Part shown: in pieces, positions 60,595 through 64,000 of the stretch
Layout: each line of letters starts with the position of its first letter
Numbering within the stretch: the stretch's first letter is position 1
NCBI GenBank assembly: GCA_029204225.1
Contig: CM055107.1
Coordinates: forward strand, 47,934,585-47,998,584
Direction of reading: 5' to 3'
Length of the DNA stretch: 64,000 bases
Source: Diphasiastrum complanatum
Lineage: Eukaryota > Streptophyta > Lycopodiopsida > Lycopodiales > Lycopodiaceae
Program-made: the position numbers and the translations under genes
Notes under the pieces: generated by a model
Databases searched by the model: none
Seen by the model: only the letters and a program-made list of their open reading frames with translations
Told to the model about the DNA's origin: nothing

Positions 60595-60905
60595 AGAAAA
60601 ATAAGACATGTTCCTATATAGGAAAAAAAAGAAGTTTCCCTAGATTAAAATGAACTGATATAGGGAATTTGCATACTAGGAAAAGTGGTTCTTTTCCTAG
60701 AAAGCAAATCTAGGAAAAATGCATACATTTTTTCTATATAGGGAAATCATCTAGGAAAAATTCCCTAGATGATTATCCCTATATAGGAAAAAAGTTTGTG
60801 CCACTTTTCCTAGTATGAAAATTCCCTAGTTCATTTCAATCCAGGGAAATTTATAAAAAAACTTTTAGGAAAAAATCGCTATATAAATTTCTCTCTCTCT
60901 CTCAT
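60595..60905. mobile_element. Foldback (MITE-like) element, inverted copy
   Basis: Reverse complement of 15395-15715, with the palindrome centre near 60760. It starts acacaagaaaaataagac and ends in a (CT)n tract that is shorter than its partner's. It differs from its partner at several positions, including gain of tgatataggg spacing. Confidence 0.6.
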
Positions 60906-62362
60906 TGTTTCCTACAAGGGGCTTCATGATGTTTGATGCATTTTTTTGTGTATAAACTATTGCCAATACGGAACTCTTGTGCACATAAAAATTGACGATT
61001 ACGAACATCAACATTAACGATTGTAGGGCAGCCACATGTGCTTTCCAAAGCTGAAGGAAGTCATTTAGAAATGGATCCCTTACGCACCATGCAGCCATGC
61101 TGTATTTGAGGAAGGATCATTAGTCCACAACCAAGCGAATGTGAAATGCGGAAAACATTATTAGTGCTGGACTGCTACAGCTAAAGCCAACAGAAATAAA
61201 ATTTCAGTTATTCACTCGTAACAATCTAATTCAGTTCAGTTATCTATAGCAAAATTTATTAAAGATTTGCATCCACCTTTTGGAGCTGCCAGAAAAAAAT
61301 CGATCGTCATTAAGACTTCGAGAGTCCGAGCCGTGGTTAAAGCTCTCTTGGCAGCTAGTAACAAGGCCGGAGGCATGACCATCCACTGCACCAAATACAT
61401 AGAGCACACTCCAGTTACTTCAATCTATGTTGTAAAATTCCGTTAGACAGGTGATAATCTCAAAAAATCTGGAAGAGTAAGCAATTCTGGCGCCTGCGAG
61501 ATACATTGATATGTAGATGCCTCTCATGAGAATGGAAAACAAAACCGGAGGCTGCCGTTTCTACCAAATAGATAGTATATACATATAAGGTTTGACATGT
61601 CATTTAGTGCGCGTAGAAACATAGTGTCGATCCAGTCAATGATACAGGAATCAGGATGCACGCTTGAGATGTATGTTGTGAAACAGTCGAGGAGGCATCA
61701 GATCTAAGAATAATATAGACATCGGTGGGTTTGCAGGAAGATATCAAGGTCGACTGACAGGAGCAGGCTCCTCGGCTGGATTCTTATTAGCACTTGGTAA
61801 CTCATAATCCGAAAGCTCAGGTACAAGTTTTCTCTGACGGTCGCACAGGCTCTGGTCTTCTACATATCCGCACCAAATCTCATTCGCTTTACCGTCGTCA
61901 TAAATAATTGAGTTCATGTTCTATTTCTTTGTTCGTCCTAGTTAGCTTTTGAGAATACAAGAAAATAAGAAAAGCTCAAACGATCTAGACTAGATATGTG
62001 AAGATACAGTGGACAGAGTGCCGAAAGAAGCAAATACAGTGGACCAGATATGTGAAGATATAGTGGATAGAGTGCCGAAAGAAGCAAGAGTGTTACCTCC
62101 ACGTGAAATATAGCTAGCTGCAGTTTGATGTTGGTGGATTGCGTGCCAAGCTTCTACGCCGCCGCACAACTTCTCTCTGAAAAAAAAACACAACTAGGCA
62201 ACACAAATTTCCAACTTAAACTATTGAAAAGCTCGCAAGGAAACCAGAACCGAGGTGAGCCCAACTATAGCTGCTGATCGTGCAGCAGTTGAAAGTTTCA
62301 ACTGCATGCAAAGGTAAGTCCATGAATTTCCCAAATGATTTACTCCAATCTATCTAGAATTG

Positions 62363-62393
<31 letters not shown>

Positions 62394-63796
62394 GTATATG
62401 TAGAAAGTCGCACGTCACCGCAGGGTGTATAGCCATTCATACCTTCTTTCTTCAGAGACTCCAAACCATGTGGCAAAGTATTCACTGTATATAATCCAAG
62501 ACGTTGATGGGAGAGATGAAGTTTTTACACCTGTAAAAAAGAACTCATTAAAGTTCACATTGGCTGCATCAGAGGATAGAATGGATCCCGGAACAAGTAC
62601 TCAGAATGATCTGGACAGAGGTTAGAGAAGGGCACGCACATAAACCCTCCGCTAAATTTCCCCAGTATGCAGCAGCCGACCAAAACAAAAATCTTTCTGT
62701 GACAAATTCTACAAACAAACCAATGAACCTTATCCTCAATCTATCAAGCACAGCAGCCAGAAATCGTACAAACACGTAGACCCAAAAATGTATTGATTTT
62801 TTTGCTAGATGAAGCGGTTCGGACATAACCACAACATATTTACTCTACAAAAACATAGGCAAGTAAGAAGCAAAAATGTTCGAAGAACTTTACAAGTTAA
62901 AGGTGAACTGATCAAATACCATAACAATTCGGATTGTTGAATTGCTCCAAAAAGGCACCGGGTGTCGCCAAACACAAATTAGAGGAGCCATGCAGTTGTG
63001 TATAACGTGAACATATGCCTTGCGCCGTTTTTGAATTTGACAACCAAATCGTTGATGAATTGGATGCATGGACCTGGTGAAGAAGACCGCAGTAGCCCGC
63101 AACAGATGATAATTTACCCTCTCCTACAGTTTTCCTCACCAGAAGAAGAGAAAAGCATTTTATAAGCAAACAATCACTAACATGGACCTGCCTATCATTA
63201 ATAAGCACCACCAGCCTAAGAAGAACTTGATCCACAAGGTGAAGTATTAAAGAAAGCAATGCACTTTCAATAGTCACATTAGTTTTATCATCAGTCACCA
63301 GCGAAATGTCTATCACCTTTCATCAAACCAGCCTTCATAACGAGATCAAAAGCAATGTTTAGGGTCAAGCATGTCCAAGAAAAAATGTAGCTTTGAATTG
63401 CAATGGTTGAGAAGTGAAACATGCATATACAACATATTTCATGCAATGCTTTTGTTTAAGAATTGCTTCAACAAAAAAAAAAGGCATATGACGGCCAGAG
63501 CTTTAATTACAAAAAATATGCACGATTAGATTGAACATCTCTACATAAAAGCCCTTTGTTAAGATCAAATCTTTGTCGCACATTCACTTTGATCAATGTC
63601 AAATCCAACTTACAAAAACACGTCTTTCACGGAAAATAGTTCGTAGATACAAAGAACTGGACATCGTCAATTGTAACTGTCCAGGTATGTGTTTCTGCAA
63701 CATGACTTTTTTTTTTCTTTTAGAAGATAATTCACAATATTTTTTCTTATGTTAGCTGAGCTACGATCGCTCATATGACTATTACAAACTTGATTA

Positions 63797-63906
63797 ATGA
63801 ATAGTAGTTGCCATGATTCTTATAAAGCTCGTTTACTGTCTTGACATTAAAAAACTTCATCGAAATGGTCTCTTGATCTTGCTCGCATATTTCTGGCTCA
63901 CGCACC
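63797..63906 (-). pseudogene. Last exon of the gene remnant, copy 3 (cut by window edge)
   Basis: Reverse complement of 12770-12880. Starts VREPEICEQDQETI next to an acceptor-like site and keeps VKTVNEFYKNHGNYY. A small change near the end removes the stop seen in copy 1 and extends the frame. The preceding exons would lie beyond the window. Confidence 0.35.
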
Positions 63907-64000
63907 TACAAAAGAATCACATTAAAACTAATTGCCAAAATATAGCATCAATCACGATTCTAGAAAAGAGCAACTTCCTGAACATTTGAATATCTCATAC

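Larger units (their letters stand above)
58075..64000 (-). repeat. Right arm of the large inverted duplication (continues past the window)
   Basis: 58075-60280 is the reverse complement of about 50930-53400, and 58790-64000 is the reverse complement of 12675-17540. Carried features, all reversed: D-family repeat (58960-60250, with the RT remnant near 58985-59060), anonymous repeat (60250-60590), foldback element (60595-60905), conserved short frames (60865-61098, 61255-61445, 61745-61920, 61990-62193, 62410-62832, 62912-63316), a microsatellite (62363-62400) and the last exon of the gene remnant. Confidence 0.85.

Overview
This window looks like nuclear DNA of a land plant. It is AT-rich, packed with degraded LTR retrotransposons and their nested or rearranged pieces, and carries one recognisable spliced host gene, a family 9 glycoside hydrolase (endo-beta-1,4-glucanase). 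Short GT-AG introns, a plant-type GH9 with a signal peptide, Copia and Gypsy elements with plant-type primer-binding sites, and an En/Spm (CACTA) remnant all fit a plant. The lineage cannot be fixed from the sequence; a seed-free plant such as a moss is possible but unproven. I saw no rRNA gene, convincing tRNA gene, CRISPR array or bacterial operon.

Layout. 1-9.15 kb (copy A) and 27.24-36.7 kb (copy B) are two copies of one minus-strand Gypsy-like element. It has LTRs of several kilobases, a gag and retropepsin-like region, and no reverse transcriptase or integrase in what is visible. Copy A has an array of four primer-binding-site-like repeats at 4.06-4.50 kb resembling the 3' end of a plant tRNA-Gly. 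Both copies are followed by the same flanking DNA (9.2-10.3 and 36.7-38.0 kb), then a Copia-derived repeat (family D) and a spliced gene remnant with weak resemblance to shugoshin (11.7-12.9 and 43.9-44.8 kb). A and B are therefore also copies of a larger segmental duplication. 12.7-17.5 kb reappears inverted at 58.8-64.0 kb, where the window ends inside the repeat. The arms carry a roughly 300-bp foldback element and several short, unidentified conserved reading frames.

18.7-24.7 kb is a nearly full-length minus-strand Copia element with both LTRs, PBS and PPT, disabled by frameshifts and lost key residues. 25.3-27.1 kb holds an En/Spm DUF4216-type remnant with a 25-residue tandem duplication, and an anonymous repeat that recurs at 53.3-54.1 kb. 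38-42 kb contains a separate three-zinc-knuckle gag pseudogene, long CT/AC microsatellites and an unidentified segment. 44.8-45.3 kb is a Copia fragment in which gag is joined directly to reverse transcriptase.

47.85-50.56 kb is the GH9 gene with a TATA box and eight exons. It carries one extra G in exon 2 that breaks the frame, so it is either a recent pseudogene or a sequence error. 50.9-58.1 kb contains further D-family repeats, a CACTA-type terminus, a doubly truncated Copia pol (55.2-57.7 kb) and an unassigned truncated ORF (57.7-58.1 kb) that runs into the inverted-repeat arm.

Only the GH9 gene has a likely host function. Everything else is best read as layers of retrotransposon insertion, deletion, tandem duplication and inverted duplication.
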